Positions 33,301-41,900 of a stretch of 64,000 bases of DNA are shown piece by piece. Origin of the DNA: Escarpia spicata (lineage: Eukaryota; Annelida; Polychaeta; Sabellida; Siboglinidae); the NCBI GenBank assembly GCA_963995525.1, contig OZ023213.1:45824794-45888793 (forward strand). Reading direction: 5' to 3'. The notes beneath the pieces are model-generated. The model had not been told where the DNA came from and did not search any database. It worked only from the letters and a program-made list of their open reading frames with translations. Numbering within the stretch: position 1 is the first letter of the stretch; every line of letters begins with the position of its first letter. Made by a program: the position numbers and the translations under genes.

Positions 33301-34498
33301 GACATCCTCCACAGGACACACTACATGAGACACCCTGTGGAGGGTGTCTCATGTAGTGTGTCCTGTGGAGGATGTCTCGTGTAGTGTGTCCTGTGGAGGG
33401 TGTCTCGTGTAGTGTGTCCTGTGGAGGGTGTGTCTCGTGTAGTGTGTCCTGTGGAGGGTGTCTCGTGTGGTGTGTCCTGTGGAGGGTGTCTCGTGTGGTG
33501 TGTTCTGTGGAGGGTGTCTCGTGTAGGGTGTCCTGTGGAGGGTGTCCTGTGGGGGTGTCTCGTGTAGTGTGTCCTGTGGAGGGTGTCTCGTGTAGTGTGT
33601 CCTGTGGAGGGTGTCTCGTGTAGTGTGTCCTGTGGAGGGTGTGTCTCGTGTAGTGTGTCCTGTGGAGGGTGTCTCGTGTGGTGTGTCCTGTGGAGGGTGT
33701 CTCGTGTGGTGTGTTCTGTGGAGGGTGTCTCGTGTAGGGTGTCCTGTGGAGGGTGTCTCGTGTAGGGTGTCCTGTGGGGGTGTCTCGTGTAGTGTGTCCT
33801 GTGGAGGGTGTCTCGTGTTGTGTGTCCTGTGGAGGGTGTCTCGTGTAGGGTGTCCTGTGGAGGGTGTCTTGTGTAGTGTGTCCTGTGGAGGGTGTCTCGT
33901 GTAGTGTGTCCTGTGGAGGGTGTCTCATGTAGTGTGTCCTGTGGAGGGTGTCTCGTGTGGTGTGTTCTGTGGAGGGTGTCTCGTGTAAGGGTGTCCTGTG
34001 GAGGGTGTCTCGTGTAGTGTGTCCTGTGGAGGGTGTCTCGTGTAGTGTCCTGTGGAGGGTGTCTCGTGTAGGGTGTCCTGTGGGGGTGTCTCGTGTAGTG
34101 TGTCCTGTGGAGGGTGTCTTGTGTAGTGTGTCCTGTGGAGGGTGTCTCGTGTAGTGTGTCCTGTGGGGGTGTCTAGAGGGGTGATCTTGGAAGGGTGTCC
34201 CCTAGGGGGTATCCTGTGAGGGTGTCTAGTGGAGGATGTCTAGTGTCCTGTGGGGATATTTAGTGGAGGGTATCCTGTGGGGGGTATCCTGGGTAGGGTG
34301 ACTACTAAACAATGTTTTGACAACCACCTTCCCTTCCTTGTATAGAGGCGGGAATATCCAGACGGAACGACAAAGACTGTTTTCCCCGACGGCCGCCAGG
34401 AGACGCTCTACTCGTCCGGACGATTCCGTGTGAAGGACAAAGAGGGCAAAGTAATCGTGGACAAGAGGGTGCCGACCCTGGAGTCCTGCCCTGGATGA
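10342..34498 (+). CDS. CENPJ: CENPJ/CPAP/SAS-4-like centriole assembly protein, 21 coding exons
   Basis: Modelled by hand. Exons: 10342-10549, 11283-11525, 12176-12333, 13002-14291, 15176-15280, 15972-16085, 16520-16903, 18108-18221, 20141-20181, 21715-22249, 24309-24467, 25266-25369, 26717-26810, 27723-27944, 28456-28558, 29234-29339, 29486-29612, 30173-30313, 30873-30946, 31909-32104, 34346-34498. All introns are GT-AG, phases agree at every join, and the sum is 4,671 nt (1,556 aa plus stop; the human protein is a little over 1,300 aa). Visible parts: an acidic N-terminus, a Gln-rich helix (about 70-145), a long disordered block (204-633), a conserved [11 protein letters not shown]...NFLRRGSR segment (634-706), a Pro/Lys-rich linker, a coiled coil (about 1065-1257) and the C-terminal G-box beta repeats (about 1340-1540). 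In known animals this protein binds tubulin and STIL/SAS-5 and sets centriole length. The related TCP10-family proteins are shorter. Exons 3, 15 and 16 are the least certain. Confidence 0.9.
10546..10636. repeat. 25-bp tandem repeat: four copies of the exon-1 splice donor
   Basis: The phrase GTCTGTAAGTACTGCC recurs at 10546, 10571, 10596 and 10621. Every copy contains the full consensus donor GTAAGT, so four equivalent 5' splice sites lie 25 bp apart. Only the first keeps the frame into exon 2; use of the others would shift or extend the message. Confidence 0.95.
11283..11525 (+). CDS. CENPJ: CENPJ exon 2, Gln-rich helix
   Basis: Acceptor TGTTGCAG ends at 11282. The exon encodes a Gln/Glu-rich helix ([20 protein letters not shown], then [20 protein letters not shown]), the N-terminal helical segment typical of CENPJ. 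The donor GTAGGT at 11526 lies inside the first unit of a minisatellite, so the exon's last ~35 bases are repeat sequence. Confidence 0.8.
11489..12020. repeat. ~55-bp tandem array starting inside CENPJ exon 2
   Basis: About ten units (42-57 bp) carry CTCCAACCCTCCACCCC followed by CATAATGGTAGGTC(C/T)TTGG. The first unit is the end of exon 2 plus its donor. Four units keep an exact GTAGGT, two have GTATGT and one GTAAGT, giving a ladder of possible donors. The long minus-strand open frame across 11466-12095 is a by-product of this repetition. Confidence 0.9.
12176..12333 (+). CDS. CENPJ: CENPJ exon 3
   Basis: Acceptor TTTGGTTGTAG ends at 12175; donor GTTAGT at 12334. It encodes [20 protein letters not shown] and a helix with [11 protein letters not shown]. 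Phase in (1) and out (0) fit both neighbours. No known motif. Confidence 0.65.
13002..14291 (+). CDS. CENPJ: CENPJ exon 4, large disordered exon (430 codons)
   Basis: Acceptor TTGTTACAG ends at 13001; donor GTATGT at 14292. The open frame is rich in Asp, Arg, His, Ser and Thr. Its last third holds an imperfect DRD/RxxWxRE repeat ([40 protein letters not shown]). CG content and CpG frequency are well above those of the flanking introns. It is predicted to be unstructured. Smaller frames on either strand here are shadows. Confidence 0.85.
15176..16085 (+). CDS. CENPJ: CENPJ exons 5 and 6, conserved TFEQLLEE / NFLRRGSR segment
   Basis: Exon 5 (15176-15280) encodes [19 protein letters not shown]. 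Exon 6 (15972-16085) encodes [18 protein letters not shown] and a basic helix. This pair of motifs lies in the conserved N-terminal half of CENPJ proteins, near the tubulin-binding segment. Exon 5's donor (AAT|GTGGGT) is weak; the phase is 0 at both junctions. Confidence 0.8.
15340..15395. repeat. (TA)n microsatellite
   Basis: Near-pure TA dinucleotides with one short interruption, in CENPJ intron 5. Confidence 0.95.
16520..16903 (+). CDS. CENPJ: CENPJ exon 7, Pro/Lys/Ser-rich linker
   Basis: Acceptor GTTATTTAG ends at 16519; donor GTAGAG at 16904. It encodes a low-complexity linker with repeated SPK/PPK triplets ([19 protein letters not shown]), which are candidate proline-directed kinase sites. 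Phase 0 at both ends. Confidence 0.8.
17005..18107. repeat. ~30-bp array of duplicated 3' splice sites, split by a transposon
   Basis: At least twelve units of a polypyrimidine tract plus (C/G)ACAGGCTTT followed by AAAATAAYCC lie at 17755-18107. Two or three more (17005-17074) lie on the other side of the fold-back element. The last unit is the true acceptor of exon 8 (CTCTGTGACAG then GCATTTGAG). About eight units keep ACAGGC, so the exon is preceded by a ladder of equivalent acceptors. Confidence 0.85.
17079..17748. mobile_element. Fold-back MITE with TTAA target duplication (670 bp)
   Basis: Ends read GGGTAGCCACTAC and GTAGTGGCTACCC, with TTAA on both sides (17075-17078 and 17749-17752). 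The two halves are inverted copies over about 320 bp each (for example CTAGAATACTCCTTTGTGCA against TGCACAAAGGAGTATTCTAG), centred near 17415. TTAA targets are used by piggyBac and Kolobok transposases. No coding capacity. It landed inside the duplicated-acceptor array of CENPJ intron 7. Confidence 0.8.
18108..18221 (+). CDS. CENPJ: CENPJ exon 8, acidic helix
   Basis: Encodes [20 protein letters not shown] followed by a second short helix. An acidic ELDEF...LE helix at this place is a feature of CENPJ. Donor GTGACC at 18222. Phase 0 at both ends. Confidence 0.85.
18232..19000. repeat. ~15-bp tandem array (TCTCTAAACTGTCAT)
   Basis: About 45 degenerate copies begin about 30 bp after the donor of CENPJ exon 8. 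Variants mix CATCC, CATCT, CATTG and GCTGCT. No coding meaning. Confidence 0.9.
19160..19815. mobile_element. Fold-back (inverted repeat) element, ~650 bp
   Basis: Left arm (AAATGTCATATTTTAATTAA, CTGTCACATCTT, GGTAACTATGGTAACCAGAT) and right arm (its complement near 19600-19800) face each other around an AT-rich centre at 19390-19600. The left side has TTTAAGGCAACAGGCTCC; the right side stops earlier, so the right terminus may be truncated. A TTAA target is possible but not shown. It lies in CENPJ intron 8. Confidence 0.65.
20141..20181 (+). CDS. CENPJ: CENPJ exon 9, 41-nt micro-exon
   Basis: Acceptor GTGTTGTGTTGTAG ends at 20140; donor TT|GTGAGT at 20182. Encodes [13 protein letters not shown]. 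It is needed for phase: exon 8 ends in phase 0, but exon 10 opens only in phase 2. This 41-nt exon (13 codons plus 2) supplies exactly that shift. Confidence 0.65.
20590..21215. repeat. Direct duplications in CENPJ intron 9
   Basis: The ~105-bp block with TATTTTATGGTTCAGAGTTT, ATATATTTTTAGTGAAACCT and CACTGTTAGG occurs at 20597 and 21003. The tail GTGAAACCTCACTGTT...GACTGGACCAA is repeated again at 21143. Related phrases (ACTGGGCCAAAGTGACCTGA) occur near 12630, so this is a dispersed family. Confidence 0.7.
21715..22249 (+). CDS. CENPJ: CENPJ exon 10
   Basis: Acceptor CACATTTCCAG ends at 21714; donor GTATGA at 22250. It encodes 178 residues with [20 protein letters not shown], basic and phospho-acceptor-rich stretches, [11 protein letters not shown] and [19 protein letters not shown], ending SQEKEQ, which leads directly into the coiled coil of exon 11. 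The Ser-Pro sites are candidate mitotic kinase sites, by inference. Confidence 0.85.
22530..23735. repeat. 59-bp tandem array, ~19-20 copies
   Basis: The unit contains GTTCTGTGGGTTGGGTCTGT, GGGATATG(G/T)TCTGTGGGT and TTCATGATATATGGACT. Copies are nearly identical. It is framed by degenerate TGTGGGTTGTG sequence (22430-22530 and 23735-23930). G-rich on the plus strand. Its minus-strand frames are artefacts. Confidence 0.95.
23935..24305. repeat. 20-bp tandem array running into CENPJ exon 11's acceptor
   Basis: About 18 copies of GATCTGAGGATTGTGTTTGT with single changes. The last unit, GATCTGAGGATTCTGTCGACAG, supplies the actual splice acceptor AG at 24307-24308. Confidence 0.9.
24309..24467 (+). 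CDS. CENPJ: CENPJ exon 11, coiled coil
   Basis: Encodes [20 protein letters not shown] and [20 protein letters not shown], a heptad-repeat coiled coil with the ELE.EIE.FR.EN signature of CENPJ. Donor GTGAGC at 24468; phase 0. Confidence 0.9.
25266..26810 (+). CDS. CENPJ: CENPJ exons 12 and 13, coiled coil
   Basis: Exon 12 (25266-25369) encodes [20 protein letters not shown] and ends in phase 2. Exon 13 (26717-26810) encodes [20 protein letters not shown] and [10 protein letters not shown]. The order FE.QKA.E...EF...E..KL..ER..FE is diagnostic of CENPJ's central coiled coil. Confidence 0.92.
25490..25715. repeat. ~21-bp degenerate tandem array
   Basis: GTGGTGTTGAGTGG(G/T)G(C/A)TTT repeats about ten times in CENPJ intron 12. 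No coding meaning. Confidence 0.85.
27265..27595. repeat. 32-bp tandem array, ~10 copies
   Basis: The unit CATGATCAGATGGTGGGTCA plus TATTACAGTGCA is nearly invariant. It lies in CENPJ intron 13, 130 bp before exon 14. Confidence 0.95.
27723..27944 (+). CDS. CENPJ: CENPJ exon 14, coiled coil end
   Basis: Acceptor CCAATCAG ends at 27722; donor GTGGGG at 27945. It encodes [40 protein letters not shown] and [13 protein letters not shown]. The RLR..IE.LE.EN..M..EI motif with a following Trp matches the most conserved coiled-coil block of CENPJ. Confidence 0.93.
28456..29339 (+). CDS. CENPJ: CENPJ exons 15 and 16, linker
   Basis: Exon 15 (28456-28558, donor GTGAGT) and exon 16 (29234-29339, donor GTAAGT) encode the low-complexity link between coiled coil and G-box ([38 protein letters not shown]). 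There is no domain signal. They are called because the phases (0 to 1 to 2) are the ones required by their neighbours and the splice sites are strong. Confidence 0.65.
29486..30313 (+). CDS. CENPJ: CENPJ exons 17 and 18, G-box start
   Basis: Exon 17 (29486-29612) encodes [19 protein letters not shown]. Its donor GTGTGC is weak, and reading through gives a stop 10 codons on, so intron retention would truncate the protein. Exon 18 (30173-30313) encodes [20 protein letters not shown] and [16 protein letters not shown]. The NGTRK.ISADG and FFNGD.KQ..PDQ.V motifs begin the beta repeat array of the G-box. Confidence 0.9.
30873..32104 (+). CDS. CENPJ: CENPJ exons 19 and 20, G-box core
   Basis: Exon 19 (30873-30946) encodes [20 protein letters not shown] in the gene's homologous form (here [10 protein letters not shown]). 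Exon 20 (31909-32104) encodes [20 protein letters not shown], then [18 protein letters not shown] and [16 protein letters not shown]. The PDG/PNG/VDG turns every ~17 residues form the single-sheet G-box, which in known homologues binds the STIL/Ana2 proline-rich motif. Confidence 0.95.
32098..32800. repeat. ~37-60-bp degenerate array built on CENPJ exon 20's donor
   Basis: The phrase CTGACTTCAAGGTTTGTCTA plus AAACTTGTTTAAAACTTAA recurs about 14 times. It starts at the exon end itself: GACTTCAAG at 32096-32104 followed by GTAGTC. Each unit therefore repeats the last nine exon bases and a GT. Confidence 0.8.
33045..33290 (-). mobile_element. Dispersed SINE-like repeat, copy 2
   Basis: Reverse-complement counterpart of 2222-2480. 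On the minus strand it reads GTAGCGCAGTATCCAGTCCT, GCTCAAAGCGCTTTATACT, CCCTGGCAGACTTGTTCAAT and ends CCCAAGGTTCGACACC. It abuts the palindrome and 28-bp array that start at 33288. Confidence 0.65.
33288..33389. repeat. Perfect 49-bp palindrome with 4-bp loop
   Basis: Arm 33288-33336 and arm 33341-33389 are exact reverse complements around GTGG. The left arm is an inverted piece of the 28-bp minisatellite that continues to the right, so the array begins with a hairpin. Confidence 0.9.
33341..34290. repeat. 28-bp tandem array, ~33 copies
   Basis: The unit GTGTCCTGTGGAGGGTGTCT plus CGTGTAGT shows variants ending GTGTGGT or GTGTAGG. It fills most of CENPJ intron 20, ending about 55 bp before the last exon. 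Long open frames on both strands ([16 protein letters not shown] peptides) are by-products. Confidence 0.95.
34346..34498 (+). CDS. CENPJ: CENPJ exon 21, G-box end and stop
   Basis: Acceptor CCTTGTATAG ends at 34345. It encodes [39 protein letters not shown] and a short tail to TGA at 34496-34498. The REYPDGT..TV...G...T.Y.SGR.R.KDK.G pattern is the conserved end of the CENPJ G-box. Confidence 0.95.
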   Translation, partial: RREYPDGTTKTVFPDGRQETLYSSGRFRVKDKEGKVIVDKRVPTLESCPG

Positions 34499-35121
34499 CA
34501 CCCCCTCACAAACCCTTCTTCTGGTAGTTTCCTCCAGGGGGTGCCGGGGTAAACAGAACTACCACTGCTGCTTTGATGTGTCATTCCGCCAGAATGTAGT
34601 CTAGCAGCAGGAAGACTCTGGCTCAATAAGTATTTATGAAATTGTACATTTTGTGGTTCAGTGTGGTGGGTTTAACCTGAACCAACCAGTCACGGGTGTG
34701 GTGGCTGTTGCTGTTACAATGTTAGGCAGGCTTGTTTTGTTGTGCCAAATTAATTGTTCAGAACGAATGGAAGTTGCTGCAAAAACATTGCAAAGGATCA
34801 TATTGGTTGCCATGGTGATAAATGGCCATGTGAAATGTTTCCATGATGAGCATAATACTCAAATGAAATAACGGGAAGTTTGTGTGTAGTTGTTGACAGC
34901 TCCGGGCAGTTGTTTTAATCCTGCTGAACGTTGCCATAGATACAAATCCAGAATCTGTGGATCTTGCTCCGCAAATGCCAGGAAAGTCAACGTTATGCAA
35001 CAAATTTACTTAGATTTTATCTCGGACACATGTAGAAGGATTGAATATAACAACGGTTAATGTTGACATTGCACAAGTTTATCATGCAGTGCGCCTGGTG
35101 CTGATTTAACATGAAACATGC

Positions 35122-35127
35122 AATAAA
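35122..35127 (+). terminator. Candidate CENPJ polyadenylation signal
   Basis: First AATAAA after the CENPJ stop codon, 624 bp downstream, in CATGCAATAAAGAAATG. A plausible 3'-UTR end; no cleavage site can be proven. Confidence 0.45.
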
Positions 35128-35559
35128 GAAATGAGTTAGAATGGTGTGCCGAAGCATAATATTTCGTTGTAAAAACTACCGTGAAAATGTCTATGCCCTG
35201 GTGAACGCCATGTTGTCTTTCTGTTGTCATATGTTGGACACCTTATGCAAATAGAATTATTAGCAAATAGAGTACTACGCAAAATTGCAAGTTGTATATT
35301 TTTCTGGTTTTAAAGTTCACTGGATTGTTACTGCAATGTTTGATAAACTCTATTAGCCATGTGAGACTATGATACCGCAACATGTAATAGCCTGTCATCA
35401 TGAAATGTGTGTCACAACGTCACGTACAACAATGTCCTTTATCATGTAAATAAAATAAGTCACTACAACTTGGCTGTATACTACAGGTGTCTGTTTTCAA
35501 TATCTGTGCTTCGCAAAGGATGTCTTTGTGTTTGATTGGGTGTGTTGATACATGCAGAT

Positions 35560-36010
<451 letters not shown>

Positions 36011-36777
36011 GCTTACACCCAATCATGGAGCCACAGTGGCTCCCTCTGGAGAATGGCTAACCACTCAACTGTCCACTGCTTCCATGGGTGAGCAATAAAA
36101 ACGTAAGTAAATAACTCCAAATAACAACCTGTGTTCTAAATACAACTGGTAGATGAGAGGCGAATGGTACAAGGAAGCAAAGGAACATAGAAAGAAACGA
36201 ATGGACCTTGGCGCCAAGGAGGAGATACTGTCACACTGCCCCCAAAGTTACCTTAGCAAAGTTAGTTTTTAATACACGGATGTAACTGAGAGTAATACAC
36301 ATGCCTAAATGAATATACATAGTTACTTATGACACTGGTTGTATATGCTGTGACGGAATCTCCATGGTGTCGGATAGTTTCAATCCGTACAACTGTGCCT
36401 GGCCTTCATAGAAAATATTCAAATTATCCTAATAGTTTAAACATGTTAATCACTCGGTAGTGACACGTACATTCAATCAGCTGTGAAACATTTATAATCA
36501 GGATCTGACAGTTTATATAATATTAGTCAGAGAGCTTAATCACAATTATTCACATCGTTCCACAAGCACCATTTTAGATATGGCCATGATTTTTCGCAGG
36601 AGCCAGGCTGGGCTCCTGCTGTGACGACCATATCGGGTAAATCTAAGATGACCGTCATCCGGAGTAAGGCTATGCAACCAAATCAAACCAAAAGTTGTAG
36701 AACAATAAATTAGACCACTTTGTAGGGATTTTCAAGTATGGGGAATCCATTCCCGGTGTTACTTTGCCAATCCCAGG
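36011..36777. other. Non-coding stretch with a short perfect hairpin
   Basis: No exon seen. Positions 36596-36619 read GCAGGAGCC, a 5-base loop, then GGGCTCCTGC, a GC-rich hairpin inside AT-rich DNA. The phrase ACTGCCCCCAAAGTTACC near 36240 also occurs at 30124 in CENPJ intron 17. Confidence 0.4.
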
Positions 36778-37369
36778 TCGAGGTCACGTGATAAGGTCAC
36801 ATTCAAGGTAATTTTGGCTTAAAATATTGATAATTTTAGCGAAGAACTTATTATAGGGTATATTCACCATCTTGGTGTCAAGTTCCATCTAAAAAAAGCT
36901 TTACACTGTAGATGGATGAACTTGGAATGGGTTTGGGGTGAAGGTCACGTCAGTCATGGTCAAACTGCGTTATAAATATATGTCTGTTGATGATTCAATT
37001 GTTTACGTTTTATTATAATGTTGCAACCGATACTGAAGGGCGAGGTTACATCATGAAGGTCAATGTCAAGATCAATATCATTTATTACAGAAACGTCTCA
37101 TTATGTACAACTGGAAATGTAACCCAATCCAAATGCATGAACAATACCATTATTCTAGAAGTAGCATTGACATATCAATTGGATACATAAATTATATTTT
37201 ACTTATTCTCTTTTCATGTATAATCAGACAATCTCATCCATTATCTGTCCGTCCATCCATCCATCCATCCATCCATCCATTAGTAGTAGTTCAATGGTTT
37301 GCATCTTTGTCATCATTGTTTAAGGCAGTCACTCTCGCACTTGCACAGTACCTTGCAATGAAGGCCTGC
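36778..37369. repeat. Direct duplication, copy 1 (~590 bp)
   Basis: Matches 38224-38813 from CGAGGTCACGTGATAAGGTC through GATGAACTTGGAATGGG, AACGTCTCATTATGTACAAC, the (CCAT)n run and CTTGCACAGTACCTTGCAAT. Its right end is the tail of a CXC cysteine cluster read on the minus strand (GLHCKVLCKCESDCLKQ then stop), so part of the CXC element's 3' end is present twice. Confidence 0.9.
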
Positions 37370-37389
37370 CCTTATGAGAAAAAAAACAT

Positions 37390-38215
37390 GGTATACCATA
37401 ATAAATATCATGATGTTTTGGCAGGGGTAAATATTATCATATACCATGGTTTTAAACAGTGATAAATGTTATGGTGTTTTGGCAAGGGTAAATATTGTGA
37501 TATACCATGGTTTAAACTATGATAAATACGTGGTGTTTTGGCAGGGGTAAATATCATGGTATACCATGGTATGTCTTGATACATTGAATACCATGATAAA
37601 TATTAAATCGTGGTAAATATCATGGTGTTTTGGCAGGGGTATACCATGGTATGTCATGATATATATATACATATATCATGGTATATCATATGATTTACCA
37701 TGGTATATATAATGGTATTTATACAATGATACATGATATACCATTACATGTACCATGCTATATCATAGTATATATCATGATAGATACCATGACATACTAT
37801 GGTACATATCATTGTATATCATGGTAAATACCATATGTACCATGTATATACAAATGTGTTTATCATGATATACCATGGTATGTACAATATCATGATAAAT
37901 ACAGTGACACATACAATGGTACATATCATGGCATGTACCATGTACATACCACTGTATTCATCATGATATATCATTGTATGTCCTATGGTACATACCATGG
38001 TATATTATGGTAAATACAATGGTATATACATGGTACTTATCATGGTATGGTATCGTGGTATTTGCCATGGCATATACCATGATATGTACCATTGTATATG
38101 CCATGGTATTTATCATGATATATACAGTGATATGCCATAGCACACATCATGATGAAGATCATAGTACACACAATGGTATGTCTCGAGGTACAAGTAATAG
38201 TATTTACCATCGTAT
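37390..38215. repeat. Palindromic CATGGTATA array
   Basis: About 830 bp made of self-complementary phrases: TATACCATGGTATA, CCATGGTATATCATG, ATCATGATA. Almost any part can pair with any other part. It sits exactly between the two copies of the ~590-bp duplication. Confidence 0.9.
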
Positions 38216-38223
38216 AGTACATA

Positions 38224-38813
38224 TCGAGGTCACGTGATAAGGTCACATTCAAGGTAATTTTGGCTTAAAATATCGATATTTCGAGCCAAGAATTAACTTT
38301 ATGGTATATTCACCATCTTGGTGTCAAGTTCCATCTAAAAAAAAGCCTTATGAACTTGGAATGGGTTTGGGGTGAAAATCACGTCAATCAAGGTCAAAGT
38401 GCGTTATAAATATATGTCTGTTGATGATTCAATTGTGTACATTTTATTATAATGTTGGAACCGATGCTGAAAGGCGAAGGGTGAGGTTACATCATGAAGG
38501 TCAAGGTCAAGATCAATATCATTTATTACAGAAACGTCTCATTATGTACAACTGGAAATGTAACCCAATCCAAATGCATGAACAATACCATTATTCTAGA
38601 AGTAGCACTGACATATCAATTGGATACATAAATTATATTTTATTTATTCACTCTTCATGTATAATCAGACAATCTCATCCATTATCCGTCCATCCATCCA
38701 TCCATCCATCCATCCATCCATCCATTAGTATTGGTTCTATGGTTCGCATCTTTGTCATCATTGTTTAGGCAGCCACCCTCGCACTTGCACAGTACCTTGC
38801 AATGGAGGCCTGC
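38224..38813. repeat. Direct duplication, copy 2 (~590 bp)
   Basis: Second copy of the block at 36778-37369, joined at its right end to the rest of the CXC-tailed pseudogene. Copy 2 has the less damaged cysteine cluster. Confidence 0.9.
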
Positions 38814-39041
38814 TCTACAGCACTTGCAATTCCCCTTGCTCGATTTCATGCAGCCACAGTGTAGGAGGAGGGCAAAAGCTTTACTTGCGCCGGCGTGAGT
38901 GGTCCGGAAAGGGAGCCATTGCATGCTGCGCTCATCCTGTTCACATCCTCATTGATCAAAGACAGGGACTGCGTGGTGGCCATTGGTTGACTGCTTCCAG
39001 ATGAAACTGGCTTGGAGCAAGGATCTCTTGATATGCTCAGA

Positions 39042-39352
<311 letters not shown>

Positions 39353-40037
39353 CGTATTATAGAGCGAACGACTGCTATTTGAGAATATATTGTGCCTAAC
39401 ATCGTTGACTGTTGCAGAACCACACGTCTAGCTGTACATGAACACAGTGAATCTCTCGATGCGCTGCATGTGAACAGATTGCAGTGTGAAGGACTCCGGA
39501 TCTTTGGTCAGCGAGATCATCGTCTCTGTAAGGCATGGTGTACTGTCCGATGCAGTCCACGTCGTCTTCTTCTTGCCGTAGTCGACAAACGGAGAGGTCG
39601 TACCGCAGCCCATTAGGGCGTGAAAGAGGGGTAGAGCCAACGACTTTGATAGCAAGAGCTTGGAGTAGATGCTGTGCACCGGGATATCTTGGTAATTTTG
39701 CAGCTACCAAAGCCAATCCAAAACGCTGAAAGGTCAAGCTGTAGGCAAAGAAAGCGACAGCAAGAACAACGATGTCGTTGTCGACAGTGCGCACGAATGG
39801 TTTCTCATGATCCTGAGACAAGGTATGAGCTCGATGCAGAATGGTACGTGTACCTGCCTCTGCGTGGTTGCGTGGCTGCATGGAGTACTGACACATGGAA
39901 CGGCTTGTTGGAGAGCTCCGTCTCAGACTCGGTGCTGAAGAGGAGTCTTCCATCCATGTCAGTCTTGCCCAACTGTTTATTGTCAAAGGAAAATAGCTCC
40001 TTTTTGTTTTCTATTTTTTTAAGTACGATAGCTAGTC

Positions 40038-40566
40038 CTTTGAGGGATGGAAGTGCTGCCGTCGCCATCTGGTTCGAGTCGAGTACTTTGAGGGATGGGA
40101 GTGCTGCCGTCGCCATCTGGTTCGAGTCGAGTACTTTGAGGGATGGGAGTGCTGCCGTCGCCATCTGGTTCGAGTCGAGTACTTTGAGGGATGGGAGTGC
40201 TGCCGTCGCCATCTGGTTCGAGTCGAGTACTTTGAGGGATGGGAGTGCTGCCGTCGCCATCTGGTTCGAGTCGAGTACTTTGAGGGATGGGAGTGCTGCC
40301 GTCGCCATCTGGTTCGAGTCGAGTACTTTGAGGGATGGGAGTGCTGCCGTCGCCATCTGGTTCGAGTCGAGTACTTTGAGGGATGGGAGTGCTGCCGTCG
40401 CCATCTGGTTCGAGTCGAGTACTTTGAGGGATGGGAGTGCTGCCGTCGCCATCTGGTTCGAGTCGAGTACTTTGAGGGATGGGAGTGCTGCCGTCGCCAT
40501 CTGGTTCGAGTCGAGTACTTTGAGGGATGGGAGTGCTGCCGTCGCCATCTGGTTCGAGTCGAGTAC
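40038..40566. repeat. 48-bp coding-derived minisatellite, 11 copies
   Basis: Units start at 40038, 40086, 40134 and so on, and are almost identical. On the minus strand each encodes the same 16 residues, TRLEPDGDGSTPIPQS, in an open frame because 48 is a multiple of three. The sequence is part of the pseudogene's own coding region between its TQQRRETSAR and KKIENKKELF segments. Confidence 0.95.
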
Positions 40567-41900
40567 GCGCACTTGTCTCACGCCGCTGCTGTGTCAGTGA
40601 TTTCAGGCGTTGTTGAGGGTAGGTGTCCCAGACTGCATCGATGCGTTGAACCGTGGCGGTCACCTGAGCTTTCAGGAAAGGTACAATGTGTAGGTGTACA
40701 TATTCAGCGAATGTTGCCGCTCTGGTCGGATGCACGATGCGGATGACGGCAACCATGTCGAGCACTTCAACTGTCTGTCTGGATTGGCGCAGCCGGTTGG
40801 CGCGTAGACGCACGCAAGGATGTCCAATTTGGTCCCAGCTCTGAGCGAACTTCAGTCTGATAGAGAAGGAGGCTCTCGTCGTTTCTCGAATTTGAAGAAT
40901 TCGGCCATTTCCGCCTGGGGACGTCATTAAAGAGAACGGAAGAGTTGGGTGACGAGCACGGTATTTAGTTTCAGTGTCCCGACTTTGCTTCCCTTCTTTC
41001 GGGAGTCGGAATGGTTGGCGAAAGTAAACATGTTGTTTCTCTTTATTGAGTCTGGCAGAGAAACAGTCACCTTGTCTAGCCGTGTCTATACGTATTCTTC
41101 GTCAAGAGCCTGGCCAACATCATGGATGTGGGACAGAGACACGGCTACTTCATGCTCCATCACAACATGTGTATCAAGAGCGACGAGCTCACGACCTGTG
41201 GCTAGGAAGGGGTTGCCCATTCCGCTCACCATCTTCGTAAAAGACTGCACGTCATTCAGAAACTTAGACTGTAGGGAACGTGCCTTTTCGTGGTGACTAG
41301 TTATTGCTGCCATAAGTTTGTGAACATTCTCGAACTCATCAATAATTCTGACGCAATCTGGACCAGCCAACATGTACAATACTATGGCGTCGGTGCGATC
41401 ATTCAGGTAATCATTGCCTTGGAGTATTGTATTCATCTGCTCGTGGGATTGATCTTTTGTCAAGAGGCTGAACTTGTGTTCGTATTTTTGGACCGTGAAG
41501 TTTCCATTGAGGTACTCCGCATGCACCACTGACTGTTTCACAGCGAGGTTGACCATGTCTCTGACGTGATTCGGCAACCAGCGTGTGTAGTTGGAGTGGT
41601 TGAGGACAAAGAACCACGCACAAAGCTCATCGCACACCTGGACGTAGAGAAAGAAGTCACCCTTTCTCAGAGAGCGCACACAGCGGCACATCAATAGCTC
41701 AAGACATCTGCCCTGACCAATGAGTATATCAATGGATGCAGGATAAGCAGCACTGCAAGTTGGTATAACTAATTCAGTTTCCGCCGGGTGTGGTAGGCAG
41801 TCGTACTCGAAGTTTTTGTATTGATCACCGATCGTCATTCCCCTCAAAGTATATCCTAAAAATCTTAAAACTATTATTATTGAGCCCAGATTCGGCACAC

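Noticed and set aside
33293..34154. Several long open frames on both strands with repeated [13 protein letters not shown] or [11 protein letters not shown] peptides
   Set aside because: They are translations of the 28-bp minisatellite in CENPJ intron 20; the same phrase appears in all frames and there is no splice or start context.
40019..40927. A 300-residue repeat protein made of TRLEPDGDGSTPIPQS units as a functional gene
   Set aside because: The flanking residues belong to the CXC-family pseudogene, which has frameshifts and a GA insertion elsewhere; the repeat frame is open only because the unit is 48 bp.
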